Of a DNA stretch of 64,000 nucleotides, positions 56,028 through 64,000 are shown one piece after another. The DNA comes from Lelliottia sp. WAP21 (GTDB lineage Bacteria; Pseudomonadota; Gammaproteobacteria; Enterobacterales; Enterobacteriaceae): NCBI RefSeq assembly GCF_020532665.2, contig NZ_JAIWPG020000004.1, positions 372,001 to 436,000 of the forward strand. The letters are read 5' to 3'. The first letter of the stretch is position 1. Each line of letters begins with the position of its first letter. The notes below the pieces were generated by a model. It was not told the origin of the DNA, searched no databases, and saw nothing but the letters and a program-made list of their open reading frames with translations. Made by a program: the position numbers and the translations under genes.

Positions 56028-57559
56028 TGCGCAGTCACCGGCGGCAGTTTAACAGGCTCGTCCGCCTGACAGGATGCGCACTGACAGGCCTGGCAAGCGG
56101 GTTTGGTTCGCTGCGCGGTGCCGGTCTGTTCACACCAGTTTTTCACCCCGGGCGTATCGCTCAGGAACGGACGGTTGCGTCGGGTGTTATTTTCTTCGAA
56201 CTGATCGAGCAGTTTTTTATCCCACAGTGAAGGCGCAAAATCATGATTTTTGGGGTTGTTGTTGCTGAACTGCAACAGCTTGCCCTCTTTTTTGAATAAC
56301 AACGCCTCCAGCATGATGCCGTTATTGTTGGCGGTGAACTCTTTAATAGGGCCGTCGCCATTTTCGTAGAGTCCCTCGTAATAGCCTTTACCCTCCTCAT
56401 TGGCGTTTTCAATGGTATTCAGCAGGCGATCGGTGTAGGGCGAGTTCCAGAGCACCCACATCCCGAGCGCGGCTTTGAGAGAAACGGCGGCGCTATTTGG
56501 CACAAACTGACCCTTATCAGTAATGGTGTTCCAGTTGTAACCATCGCTGAATACGGTGTCATAAACGAAGTAGGGGGATTTATCGAGTTGATGCTCGGAG
56601 CGTGCGGTTAAAATGCCGGTAATCGCGTAGCGATTTTCCTGGGCCTGATAGACCCGGTCGGCGAAGTTTTTCATCCAGGAATGGGAGTAATCTCGCGGGC
56701 TGTCGTCTCTGTCTGTTGGGTTATCGAACCCAAACTCGAGACCATACAGAAGATAGGATTCGGTCACGACGTAGTTATGCTGTGAGGTATTGCGCGGATC
56801 GCGTGAATCGTAAGGCACCAGCACGCAGTAAATTTCGGCCAGTTCGTAAGGCTGTGGTCGGCTGGCCTGGCAGGTACTGAATCCCCAAAGCTGGAACCCA
56901 GCCGCACCATATTCCTCATAGCCCAGCCGTCCTTCCTGCACATATTTTGGCTGACCGTTCTCAAGATAAGCGCCGTACAAGGTGCCGCAGGGATCGACGG
57001 CGTGGCTAAAGTCCCAGCCTAATACCACGTTATCTATGCTGTTCCCATACTCAGGATAGCGCTCCTTTATCACCCTGAGCCAGACCAGCATTCTGCCGAT
57101 GTCCAGCGCCGAATAACCTATTTCACCGGGCTTGTTTTGGTAGTCCACTTTTTGCCCGCTTATGGTGTTGTACGCTTTGTTAGGCAGTTCATTGCGAAAC
57201 AGCACCAGCGTATTCAGGGTGGCGAGAAATTTCAGCATCCGCCGGTCGAACTCCGCTTTATCAATAATGCCCAGCTCCCTGGCCGCGGTCATGGCGGCGA
57301 GATACGACGCGCTGTCCCACATGGTGGTGGAGGGATATTTATTCACCGCGTTCACAAGCCCCGTGGTGGGTTGATAGTTGGCGACAAAATATTGCCAGGC
57401 GTTTTTGGCGATAGTCATTTCACGCGGGGTCAGCTCACCGCTGCGCGGCGCATAGTCCGACGCCGGAAGACCCTGGGCCGCGTGAACTGACCCCAGCGCG
57501 AGCCAGAACGCCATGAGCCCGGCTAAAAGAGGAAAGAAGAGAATCAATTTCTGCTTCAT
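56012..57559 (-). CDS. DUF3131 protein, second copy, with cysteine-rich tail
   Basis: 515 residues. Signal peptide or anchor to about residue 28 (LILFFPLLAGLMAFWLALGSVHA). The DUF3131 domain starts LTPREMTIAKNAWQYFVANYQPTTGLVNAVNKYPSTTMWDSASYLAAMTAARELG, and an ANNNGIMLEALLFK motif lies near residue 425. Unlike its paralogues it ends in about 40 residues with six cysteines (476, 489, 492, 494, 497, 512), arranged as C-x12-C-x2-C-x-C-x2-C-x14-C. In the periplasm this cluster would form disulfides or hold metal. It is the largest and most conserved-looking copy, in the middle of the operon. Confidence 0.9.
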   Translation of the reverse strand: MKQKLILFFPLLAGLMAFWLALGSVHAAQGLPASDYAPRSGELTPREMTIAKNAWQYFVANYQPTTGLVNAVNKYPSTTMWDSASYLAAMTAARELGIIDKAEFDRRMLKFLATLNTLVLFRNELPNKAYNTISGQKVDYQNKPGEIGYSALDIGRMLVWLRVIKERYPEYGNSIDNVVLGWDFSHAVDPCGTLYGAYLENGQPKYVQEGRLGYEEYGAAGFQLWGFSTCQASRPQPYELAEIYCVLVPYDSRDPRNTSQHNYVVTESYLLYGLEFGFDNPTDRDDSPRDYSHSWMKNFADRVYQAQENRYAITGILTARSEHQLDKSPYFVYDTVFSDGYNWNTITDKGQFVPNSAAVSLKAALGMWVLWNSPYTDRLLNTIENANEEGKGYYEGLYENGDGPIKEFTANNNGIMLEALLFKKEGKLLQFSNNNPKNHDFAPSLWDKKLLDQFEENNTRRNRPFLSDTPGVKNWCEQTGTAQRTKPACQACQCASCQADEPVKLPPVTAQCLKP

Positions 57560-58887
57560 GGCGTTGCTCCTGCTGAAGACGTAAGGGGAGGGGACGTGCT
57601 AAGACAGGCCAGACACAGCATCTGTCCCTGGGCGATGTAGGCCAGGCTTTCAAGAACAATGGCGTTGGTGTCCGCGTCTATCACATCGTTGACGCTGCTG
57701 TTCAGATTGAATCCACGCTGCCAACCTTTTCCTGGCACCTGAAGATGTTGCACCTGCTGGCGCAATGCCTCGCTCCAGCTGTTACGAAACAGGGCGTACC
57801 ACGCGAAAGCGGAGCGCGTGGAGGTGATCGCCGTTTGTTCAGGTGTCGCATCGCGCAGGGCTCGATTTTGCAAAGGCTGTCGGTCAGGCAAATCGTTGAC
57901 ATAGTCCGGGGCGGGTTCAGCGTAATCGGTGCTAACGGGCGGTTTACTGACGCGCAGGCTGTGGCGTCGCTGCTGGATCTGCATTATTCGCCAGGCAATT
58001 TCTGCACTTTGCGCATCAAAGCCCAGTTCAAGCCCGGTCAACAGATAAGGCAAACTGATGAGCGAGGGCTGACGTCCCCACGGCGTGCGTAGCCCCTCGT
58101 CAGGCACCATGATGCCGTCAATGTCGATCATCTGTTGCCCTGATGGTGGGTTAGTGACCGCCAGTCCTGCGGCGCTGTCGATCAGCCGAAGCGTATGACT
58201 GGCATACAATCGATAGCCAAAGCTGTTTCTGGGTTCATCTGTCGCCAGCGCCCAGTGGTGTAAAGGAACTGCGGCCTGGCTGGCGGTATTGTTTTCTATC
58301 AGCGCGCCCAGTTGCCACTGGTTAAACAGGTCGCGCACGGCAGCGGCGTGCTGTGGATAACGCCACAGTAACGTTTGCAGTGCGTTAAGTAAGCGTCCCA
58401 TACCAATGGCGGAAGACTCGGGTTTTCCCAGAATTTTTAAGGTGTCGGCGTGATAATAAGCTGCAGGCAATCCTTCAGGGTTCAGAGGCATCTGGCTGAG
58501 GGTAAAAAGCGCCGCTGTAATCCGCTCGTTAAATTCATCCGTTGTCAGGATCGCGAGCTGTTTTGCGGCGGTGAGGGCAAACAGATAGCTGCCGATGCTC
58601 CACAGACTCAGCCAGGGTTCGCCATCATGTGCGTTGGTCAGGCCGTTTGGCTGTGTGTTATTCACATAATATTGCCACGCCACGCGTGCCCAAATGGCCT
58701 CTTCTAAGGTGAGTTCACGCGAGGCCGGCAGAGGAGGGAATTCCTTACTTAAGGTGATGCCAGTACTGCTTTCTACCCGGGTGGGCATCTGCTTTTCCAC
58801 CCAGACAACGATAGCGAACCCGAGCAGAAACCCAATCAGGATTGTGAGATAGCTACGGGCGGAAAGCAGCGCGTCGCGAGTTCTCAT
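57556..58887 (-). CDS. DUF3131 protein, first copy
   Basis: 443 residues from the ATG at 58887 (ATGA overlap with the glycosyltransferase stop). N-terminal anchor SYLTILIGFLLGFAIVVWVE, then the domain starting LTLEEAIWARVAWQYYVNNTQPNGLTNAHDGEPWLSLWSIGSYLFALTAAKQL. It ends with DADTNAIVLESLAYIAQGQMLCLACLS. It is more diverged than the other two copies. Presumably acts on or scaffolds the glycan made by the adjacent synthase. Confidence 0.88.
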   Translation of the reverse strand: MRTRDALLSARSYLTILIGFLLGFAIVVWVEKQMPTRVESSTGITLSKEFPPLPASRELTLEEAIWARVAWQYYVNNTQPNGLTNAHDGEPWLSLWSIGSYLFALTAAKQLAILTTDEFNERITAALFTLSQMPLNPEGLPAAYYHADTLKILGKPESSAIGMGRLLNALQTLLWRYPQHAAAVRDLFNQWQLGALIENNTASQAAVPLHHWALATDEPRNSFGYRLYASHTLRLIDSAAGLAVTNPPSGQQMIDIDGIMVPDEGLRTPWGRQPSLISLPYLLTGLELGFDAQSAEIAWRIMQIQQRRHSLRVSKPPVSTDYAEPAPDYVNDLPDRQPLQNRALRDATPEQTAITSTRSAFAWYALFRNSWSEALRQQVQHLQVPGKGWQRGFNLNSSVNDVIDADTNAIVLESLAYIAQGQMLCLACLSTSPPLTSSAGATP

Positions 58888-60701
58888 TGGCTCGTCTCCT
58901 CTTCTTCGGCGGGGGTCCACATTGCGGCGAAAATCAGTGGCAGCATGGCGGCAATATTCACGGCCCCCCAGAAGATGTTGATGACATAGCCGGAGGGGTC
59001 ATCGACCTGGCCGCGAGCAACCTGAATTCCTCCCCAGATTAGCCCTGCAAGGGTCAGTGCCACGATGGCGATCTGTGGTTTCACCAGATACAGGAAGCGG
59101 CCCTGCTGTCGTTCTTTGGGGGTGACATGAAATTTAATCTGCTCACCACGCAGCACGGTATTCAATGCCCGCAGATTCATTGAGAAAAAAGAGAGGTACG
59201 ATGCCCTACCGTCCCAGGCTGAAATCCCCCAGGTGCCGAACATAAACGCCAGTTCTGACACAATAAAAAAAGGTAAAAAATGCAAATAAAACGGCGTTGA
59301 CCACGCAGATACGGGCGGGATGCCCGTGAACAGATAGACGATCGGTGAAATCAGAAAAACAGTGTTCCAGACGCAGGCCATATAAGACCAGAAGGTCGTG
59401 GCATACATCAGCGTTTGCGGCAGAGACAGCCTGAAGCGGCGGCGGCTAAAAATATTGTCATGAAACAGAATGTCCAGTGAGCCTGCGGCGTATTTAAAAC
59501 GCTGGATCATCCACGTCAGCATATCCTGCGGAGAGAGCATTTTGGATTCTACACGGGGATGCATCACCGAGCGCCAGCGGCGTGCCGCGTCGCCGTGTAG
59601 CAGAATGGAGGTATAAATATCTTCTGAGACATGAAATTTATAGGGCGTGAGTTCTGTATCAAACGCGACGTGAGGACGCATGGCATCACGAAGGGCAGCA
59701 CGCGTGGTGACGTCGTGAATATCCCGCGTATGACGGTCTATCTCCTCTTCCACGGTCCAGACATAGCTGCGCAATGCTGCCTGCATTACCGCTTCACGTC
59801 GATGAACAGACGCTGCGCCGCAGCAAAATGCTGCATTCGCCCAGTTACGGCGGCGTAAGATGACGTCATAGAACATACGGGGATCGTTAAAAAACGGGTC
59901 GCGTCCGACGGTAACGGGTCCGACGAATTTCTGTGCCAGCCAGCCAAGGCCATATCCCGCTTTGCCCGCTTTGCGTTTTAGCCAGTTTGCCAGGTTTTCC
60001 CCTTCGGGTAGATCGTAGAACCATTGCGGCGTCTGGACCCAGGCGACGTCAGGATCGCGGAAATAGCCCAGGGTATGGCTGAGCAGAGAGGGAAATACGC
60101 GCGTGTCGGCATCACAAATCACCAGAAAATCGCCGTCAGTTTGCTCAAGCCCGTTACGCAGGTTTCCTGCCTTATAGCCAATATTGGTTTGACGCGTGAT
60201 GTAGTTAACCCCTTCCTCTTCACAAACCGCTTTCATTTCCGGTCGTCTTCCGTCGTCGAGTACGTGGATTCGGTAATCAAGCGGGAAGGGATAGTGCATT
60301 TTCAGTGCATCCCGAATCGAGAGCCTGACGAGCTCCACGTCTTCTGAATAGGTCGCAATAAAGAGATCGACTTTGACTGGCCGTTGTTCAACCTGCTCCT
60401 CCGTTAGCAGGCAGTCATTGATCTCTTCCGGCGGAACATTTTGCGGGGGATCTTGTTCTTTCCAGAGGTTAATCGTAAATAGCACCGTACCTATCCATGC
60501 AAGCGTTTCAGCCAGCACCAGTGGAAGGGCATACCACAGAGCATCTGTATTGAGCGAGGCTGTCCAGCGCCAGTAAATATAATTTGCACCTAAAATAAGT
60601 GCCGCGACCGCCAATACCTGCCATGTCAGCATCACCCACCGTGGGGTGCTGAGCGGTTCCGGTGGCCTGCGATTTTCAAAACGGGAAAAGTAAAAATCCA
60701 T
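58884..60701 (-). CDS. Cellulose-synthase-like membrane glycosyltransferase (GT2)
   Basis: 605 residues from the ATG at 60701. Two N-terminal helices (about 25-45 and 55-80), a GT-A domain and about four to five C-terminal helices. Processive GT2 motifs: substrate Asp pair HVLDDGRRPE (Asp149-Asp150), UDP/metal site CDADTRV (Asp197-x-Asp199) and catalytic HVSEDIYTS (Glu360-Asp361, in place of TED). The acceptor motif QxxRW reads QRFKY (400-404), an unusual change. No PilZ domain is visible. It would polymerise a beta-glycan from a nucleotide sugar and extrude it to the periplasm. It heads the minus-strand operon; an in-frame ATG 15 codons earlier is possible. Confidence 0.9.
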   Translation of the reverse strand: MDFYFSRFENRRPPEPLSTPRWVMLTWQVLAVAALILGANYIYWRWTASLNTDALWYALPLVLAETLAWIGTVLFTINLWKEQDPPQNVPPEEINDCLLTEEQVEQRPVKVDLFIATYSEDVELVRLSIRDALKMHYPFPLDYRIHVLDDGRRPEMKAVCEEEGVNYITRQTNIGYKAGNLRNGLEQTDGDFLVICDADTRVFPSLLSHTLGYFRDPDVAWVQTPQWFYDLPEGENLANWLKRKAGKAGYGLGWLAQKFVGPVTVGRDPFFNDPRMFYDVILRRRNWANAAFCCGAASVHRREAVMQAALRSYVWTVEEEIDRHTRDIHDVTTRAALRDAMRPHVAFDTELTPYKFHVSEDIYTSILLHGDAARRWRSVMHPRVESKMLSPQDMLTWMIQRFKYAAGSLDILFHDNIFSRRRFRLSLPQTLMYATTFWSYMACVWNTVFLISPIVYLFTGIPPVSAWSTPFYLHFLPFFIVSELAFMFGTWGISAWDGRASYLSFFSMNLRALNTVLRGEQIKFHVTPKERQQGRFLYLVKPQIAIVALTLAGLIWGGIQVARGQVDDPSGYVINIFWGAVNIAAMLPLIFAAMWTPAEEEETSQ

Positions 60702-60974
60702 AGCAAAGGATATCCTGATTCCGTAATAGTGATGAATTATCATCATCCTGCCAGCAGGGTGCGTTCTGCCTGGGAAAATAACGTCTGAAAAAACAAAAAG
60801 TAAAATAAGTGTAGATGGCAGAAAAAAAGTGTCCAGAAAAGTAAAAAGAGAGATGTTAAGGTGCGCTTAAATTAATATTACCGCAGCTTACTCTATTTAA
60901 TAAGTACTTCATTATTTGCTATAAATCCGCCCTTAAGCTATCTAGATAATTTACCAGATGTATTTTTGATATGG

Positions 60975-62207
60975 ATGAAAACCATTCCTATGAGCCATAT
61001 TGCGCCAACGATACTGAAAGAAGACCGTTCTAAATCAATGGCATGGCGCTACGACGTGGCAGGTAGTCGCGATCTGAGGATTGATTTCATGCGTGGTATC
61101 GCCCTGGTAATGATGGTGGTAGCACACACAGAAGTGATGTCGATATTTAATATATTTACCTGGGAGCGATTCGGATTGACGACCGGAGCGGAAGGATTTG
61201 TGATTCTTTCCGGTTTTATGTTGGGGATGCTTAATCGTGCCCGATTGCAAAAAGTCGTTTTACTCACCGTTTCCTGGGGGCTTTATCAGCGTGCCTGGAA
61301 GATATATCGCGTAAATATCATTATCATCCTCTCATTTTTACTGTTGGAATATGTGCCTTTTATCAATGTTTTTGAGGTGACGCATTTTACCGATCGTTTT
61401 TCGGGAACAAGCTGGTCGCTTTATCCGGTCACTCCACAAATAAAAGAAACCTGGTTCAATATCGTTCTTTATTTACAAATCGGCCCCCATCAGACGCAAA
61501 TTCTCGGGCTGTATATTTTCCTGTTGCTGTTAAGTCCGTTTTTTTTAGCCATGCTGCAAAAAGGAAAAGTCTATGGGCTGTTATGTCTCTCCCTGCTGGT
61601 GTATGGCTGCTGGCAGCGTTGGCCTGTCCGGGTCACTGCCGCTGAATTTGAATTTGCCTTTCCGCTACTGGCCTGGCAATTCATATTCGTGCTGGGCATG
61701 TGCAGTGGCTGGTACAAAGAAGAGCTTCTCTCCTTTGCCCGTACGTCTGCAGGAAAAGTGACCGTGGCGGCGATGGTGGTCGTGGCACTGGTGCTGGGTT
61801 TTGTGGCGCAAAACCATACCAATCCCTTTATGCCGTCCGCGTTGCTGATGCACGTCCTGTCAGCCGCAGAGTTTAATGCGTTCTATCATACCTGGGCGGC
61901 GAAAAACGGGCTGGGGCCGGTTAGGGTTTTAAACGATATCTGCCTGATGGTGACGGTCTATCTTTTACTGACATGGTGCTGGCAGCCTCTCTATCGACTT
62001 GCAGGATGGTTTCTTATCCCGCTGGGCCAGCATTCGCTTTATACATTTATTTTGCATGTTTACGTTGTGCTTGCGGTCAGCCAGTTTGTCACCTTTGATT
62101 TATGGCGCCAGGCCTGGCTTACAAACACGCTTGTCCATGCGGCAGCGCTGAGCATGCTCTGGCTGATGGCGAAATATAACGTTGCCGCGCGGTGGATACC
62201 TAACTAA
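60975..62207 (+). CDS. OpgC-like membrane acyltransferase
   Basis: About 410 residues with about ten hydrophobic helices. It begins SRDLRIDFMRGIALVMMVVAHTEVMS, the acyltransferase-3/OpgC signature with its helix-embedded His, followed by GAEGFVILSGFMLGMLNRAR. OpgC-type proteins add succinyl or similar groups to periplasmic or extracellular glucans. A PLGQHSLYTFILHVYVVL motif is near the C-terminus. Start codon uncertain: TTG 60966, ATG 60975 and ATG 60990 all lack a strong ribosome site. Divergent from the glycosyltransferase across about 270 AT-rich bases that should hold both promoters. Confidence 0.82.
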   Translation: MKTIPMSHIAPTILKEDRSKSMAWRYDVAGSRDLRIDFMRGIALVMMVVAHTEVMSIFNIFTWERFGLTTGAEGFVILSGFMLGMLNRARLQKVVLLTVSWGLYQRAWKIYRVNIIIILSFLLLEYVPFINVFEVTHFTDRFSGTSWSLYPVTPQIKETWFNIVLYLQIGPHQTQILGLYIFLLLLSPFFLAMLQKGKVYGLLCLSLLVYGCWQRWPVRVTAAEFEFAFPLLAWQFIFVLGMCSGWYKEELLSFARTSAGKVTVAAMVVVALVLGFVAQNHTNPFMPSALLMHVLSAAEFNAFYHTWAAKNGLGPVRVLNDICLMVTVYLLLTWCWQPLYRLAGWFLIPLGQHSLYTFILHVYVVLAVSQFVTFDLWRQAWLTNTLVHAAALSMLWLMAKYNVAARWIPN

Positions 62208-62217
62208 GGAAGGGCAG

Positions 62218-63117
62218 ATGCGTAAGCAATATCTTCTGATCTGCGCACTGTTAAGCAGTGCCACGGGGGCCTGGGCGGCGCAAACGGACGAAAAAACGCC
62301 CCTGCGGGATAAGAATGATGAACCCGTCCAGGCGGGCGTGTTTACCAGCCGGTGGGGACGGCTTTTTTCCGGCAACGATAAAGTCTTTTCAGGTGCTCTC
62401 AGCTTCAGTTCAGGTCTGAAAGAGCAGTGGATGACTATCCCAAACAGTGAAGACAGCGCCAACCAGAAGAAAAAAATTAATCAGACCTTAAACCTGAGCC
62501 TGCAATATTCGCCTTATAGCTTCTGGTTTGCCAACATCACTTCGCGTTTGCCCGTCACTGATACCAACCGTTATACGGCCGACTATCGCTACAGCTTTGG
62601 TTACGACGACTGGCACGCCAACACGTTCAGTCTGGTTTACGGCAATTATGGCGATAACCATTTCTGGACGTCGGGCAGCCGCCGCAGTACCTATTTTGAG
62701 CAGGGAGCCGTTACCCTGGCGTACAAGTTTTCGTTGCCGAAGCCGGTCGAGAAGTCGCTTTTAATCAACAAAGGCGACTCGATCATTTGTCAGGTGGGAT
62801 ATAGCTGGGTGCCGCGTTACTACGATTTGAGTGATAACGATATTCGCAAAAACAAAAATGTCATGCTGGGCGGGTGCGGTTATACATTCAAACAGCATTT
62901 CTTTGTGCGAGCGACGGCATTTTGGTTCCCCGACAGCAGTCAACAGCAGCCGTGGAACGGCGATTACAGCTATAGCTTTGGGTACGCGGGGTACACGCCG
63001 GGTTCGTTTTCTGTGCAGTACGCCAACTACTCCGGCACGCGTTATCCTGGCCATCAAAGCGGGAGCGGGAAATTTCGTGAAGGCACGGTCAGCCTTATCT
63101 GGTTCTTACCGATTTAG
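62218..63117 (+). CDS. YaiO-like outer-membrane beta-barrel protein
   Basis: 299 residues. AAGGAAGGGCAG precedes the ATG at 62218; signal peptide ends ATGAWAA. The body is made of alternating, aromatic-rich strands with repeats such as YRYSFGYDDWHANTFSLVYGNYGDN and YSYSFGYAGYTPGSFSVQYANYSGTRYPG, and ends in a C-terminal strand with Phe near the end (SLIWFLPI). YaiO in E. coli sits beside the nfrAB exopolysaccharide genes. Here it probably lets the glycan through the outer membrane. Nine bases before the phosphatase gene. Confidence 0.8.
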   Translation: MRKQYLLICALLSSATGAWAAQTDEKTPLRDKNDEPVQAGVFTSRWGRLFSGNDKVFSGALSFSSGLKEQWMTIPNSEDSANQKKKINQTLNLSLQYSPYSFWFANITSRLPVTDTNRYTADYRYSFGYDDWHANTFSLVYGNYGDNHFWTSGSRRSTYFEQGAVTLAYKFSLPKPVEKSLLINKGDSIICQVGYSWVPRYYDLSDNDIRKNKNVMLGGCGYTFKQHFFVRATAFWFPDSSQQQPWNGDYSYSFGYAGYTPGSFSVQYANYSGTRYPGHQSGSGKFREGTVSLIWFLPI

Positions 63118-63125
63118 GGGGCGTC

Positions 63126-64000
63126 ATGCCGATACAGCACGTTCTGATCGTAGAAGACTCACTGGTTTACCGTCGTCTGCTGACCCGCATGCTGGCCCAG
63201 TGGGGGTATCTGGTTAGCGAAGCGGAAAACGGCATTGCCGCATTGGCTATCCTGGAAAGCCAGCCGGTGAGCATGGTCATTAGCGACTGGGAAATGCCGG
63301 AGATGGACGGTCTTACGCTCTGCCGGGAGATTCGCGATCGTCAGTTAGACCACTATATTTATTTCATTCTGCTTACCGCTCGGGAAGACCCGAACGATCT
63401 GACGCAGGGATTTGATGCCGGTGTGGACGATTTTTTGAATAAACCCGTCGAACAGTCCGAGCTGCGGGCGCGGCTGCACGCTGGCGCACGCATTCTGTCT
63501 CTGGAGGCAACATTAGCCGCGCGTAACGCCCGTCTAAGCGAGGCGCTGCGCCAAATCGAGCAGGATCTGGAGGTGGCCGCGCGAATTCAGCAATCGGTGC
63601 TTCCTGCACACCAGCAGCGGTATGGTGACTATTTTTCCGACTGGCTTTTTTTACCCTCAGCCTGGGTGTCGGGAGATATTTTTAACGTGTTCCCGCTGGA
63701 TAATCATCTGGGTTTTTACTGTGTGGATGTATCAGGCCACGGCGTCGGTGCAGCCATGATGTCGCTCGCCGTGGCTCGTCAGTTTCTTCACGGCAGGGCG
63801 GTCGAACGTTTTTTGTTTGATGACGACGAAACGGTGGCTTCTCCGGCGGAAGTCGTGCGTATTCTTAACAGGCGGTTTTGCAGTGATGAAGCTGAAATTG
63901 TCAGTTATTTCACCATGATTTATGGCGTCATCGATCTTAACACGGGGGAAGGCAAGCTGTGCCAGGCCGGGCATCCGACGCCTTTTATCGTCTCGCCGGA
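63126..64000 (+). CDS. Receiver-PP2C serine phosphatase (RsbU/HsbR-like), 3'-truncated by window
   Basis: The frame starts at the ATG at 63126 and is open to the end of the window (291 codons). Receiver domain (1 to about 120) with phosphoacceptor Asp54 (VISDWEMPEMDG) and Lys in FLNKPVEQ. A coiled-coil linker follows (about 125-160, LEATLAARNARLSEALRQIEQDLEVAARIQQSVLP). Then a SpoIIE/PP2C phosphatase domain with metal-binding GDIFN and FYCVDVSGHGVGAAMMSLAVARQF. It resembles response-regulated phosphatases that dephosphorylate a STAS anti-sigma-antagonist (Pseudomonas HsbR, Bacillus RsbU/P). A further C-terminal kinase-like domain and a STAS gene could follow outside the window. Likely output of the hybrid kinase. 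Confidence 0.88.
   Translation, partial: MPIQHVLIVEDSLVYRRLLTRMLAQWGYLVSEAENGIAALAILESQPVSMVISDWEMPEMDGLTLCREIRDRQLDHYIYFILLTAREDPNDLTQGFDAGVDDFLNKPVEQSELRARLHAGARILSLEATLAARNARLSEALRQIEQDLEVAARIQQSVLPAHQQRYGDYFSDWLFLPSAWVSGDIFNVFPLDNHLGFYCVDVSGHGVGAAMMSLAVARQFLHGRAVERFLFDDDETVASPAEVVRILNRRFCSDEAEIVSYFTMIYGVIDLNTGEGKLCQAGHPTPFIVSP

Noticed and set aside
1-64000. tRNA genes, rRNA, CRISPR arrays or insertion sequences
   Set aside because: No cloverleaf, regularly spaced repeat array or transposase reading frame was recognised by eye on either strand.

Overview
The window is chromosomal DNA from a member of the Enterobacteriaceae, most likely Enterobacter or a close relative (Lelliottia, Leclercia). 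Two blocks follow the Escherichia coli 47-minute gene order: pbpG-dld-bglX-osmF/yehYXW-yohO-mlrA-btsS/btsR-yehS-metG-mrp-rcnB, then thiM-thiD-yegW-yegVUT-fbaB-yegS. The dat/ddc pair, absent from E. coli K-12, points to Enterobacter-like bacteria. No rRNA, tRNA or CRISPR array was seen.

Region by region. (1) 1-17.9 kb is conserved core: peptidoglycan endopeptidase, respiratory D-lactate dehydrogenase, periplasmic beta-glucosidase, the OsmF/YehYXW ABC importer, the curli regulator MlrA, the pyruvate-sensing BtsS/BtsR system, methionyl-tRNA synthetase and the Fe-S carrier Mrp/ApbC. (2) 18-22.2 kb is a purine salvage unit: adenine deaminase plus an NCS2 permease, divergent from a LysR regulator, with a PurR-like box and a separate palindrome between them. 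(3) 22.2-25.7 kb holds a ScsD-like thioredoxin and the dat-ddc operon for 1,3-diaminopropane. (4) 26.1-28.1 kb is AT-richer and holds unrecognised secreted proteins. (5) 28.13-34.69 kb looks like a decayed integrative island bounded by two TPP riboswitch aptamers of the thiM type. It carries a tyrosine recombinase broken by three in-frame stops, an HNH nuclease, small unknown proteins and an AIPR-family protein (a family linked to abortive infection) with a nuclease-like N-terminus. Three clusters of short repeats resemble integrase arm sites. (6) 34.7-41.6 kb is core again: thiMD behind an intact TPP riboswitch, the yegTUV/yegW nucleoside-related cluster and fbaB. (7) 41.9-48.3 kb is a six-gene operon of an enolase-superfamily enzyme and a peptide/opine-type ABC importer, preceded by a CRP-like site. 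(8) 48.3-49.2 kb is yegS.

(9) 49.3-64 kb is a divergent exopolysaccharide-type locus. The minus-strand operon encodes a cellulose-synthase-like GT2, three tandem DUF3131 proteins, a small globin, a cytosolic hybrid histidine kinase (PAS-PAS-HK-REC-REC-Hpt) and a periplasmic GH2 hydrolase, nearly all overlapping by 4-16 bases. The plus strand encodes an OpgC-like membrane acyltransferase, a YaiO-like outer-membrane barrel and a receiver-PP2C phosphatase cut by the window edge. The inferred picture is an envelope glycan synthesis, modification and export machine with its own haem-linked phosphorelay and a PP2C partner-switching output.

The two parts most worth following are the riboswitch-flanked island and the globin/phosphorelay-controlled glycan locus. 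All functional names rest on reading motifs and remembered family members; no searches were run.
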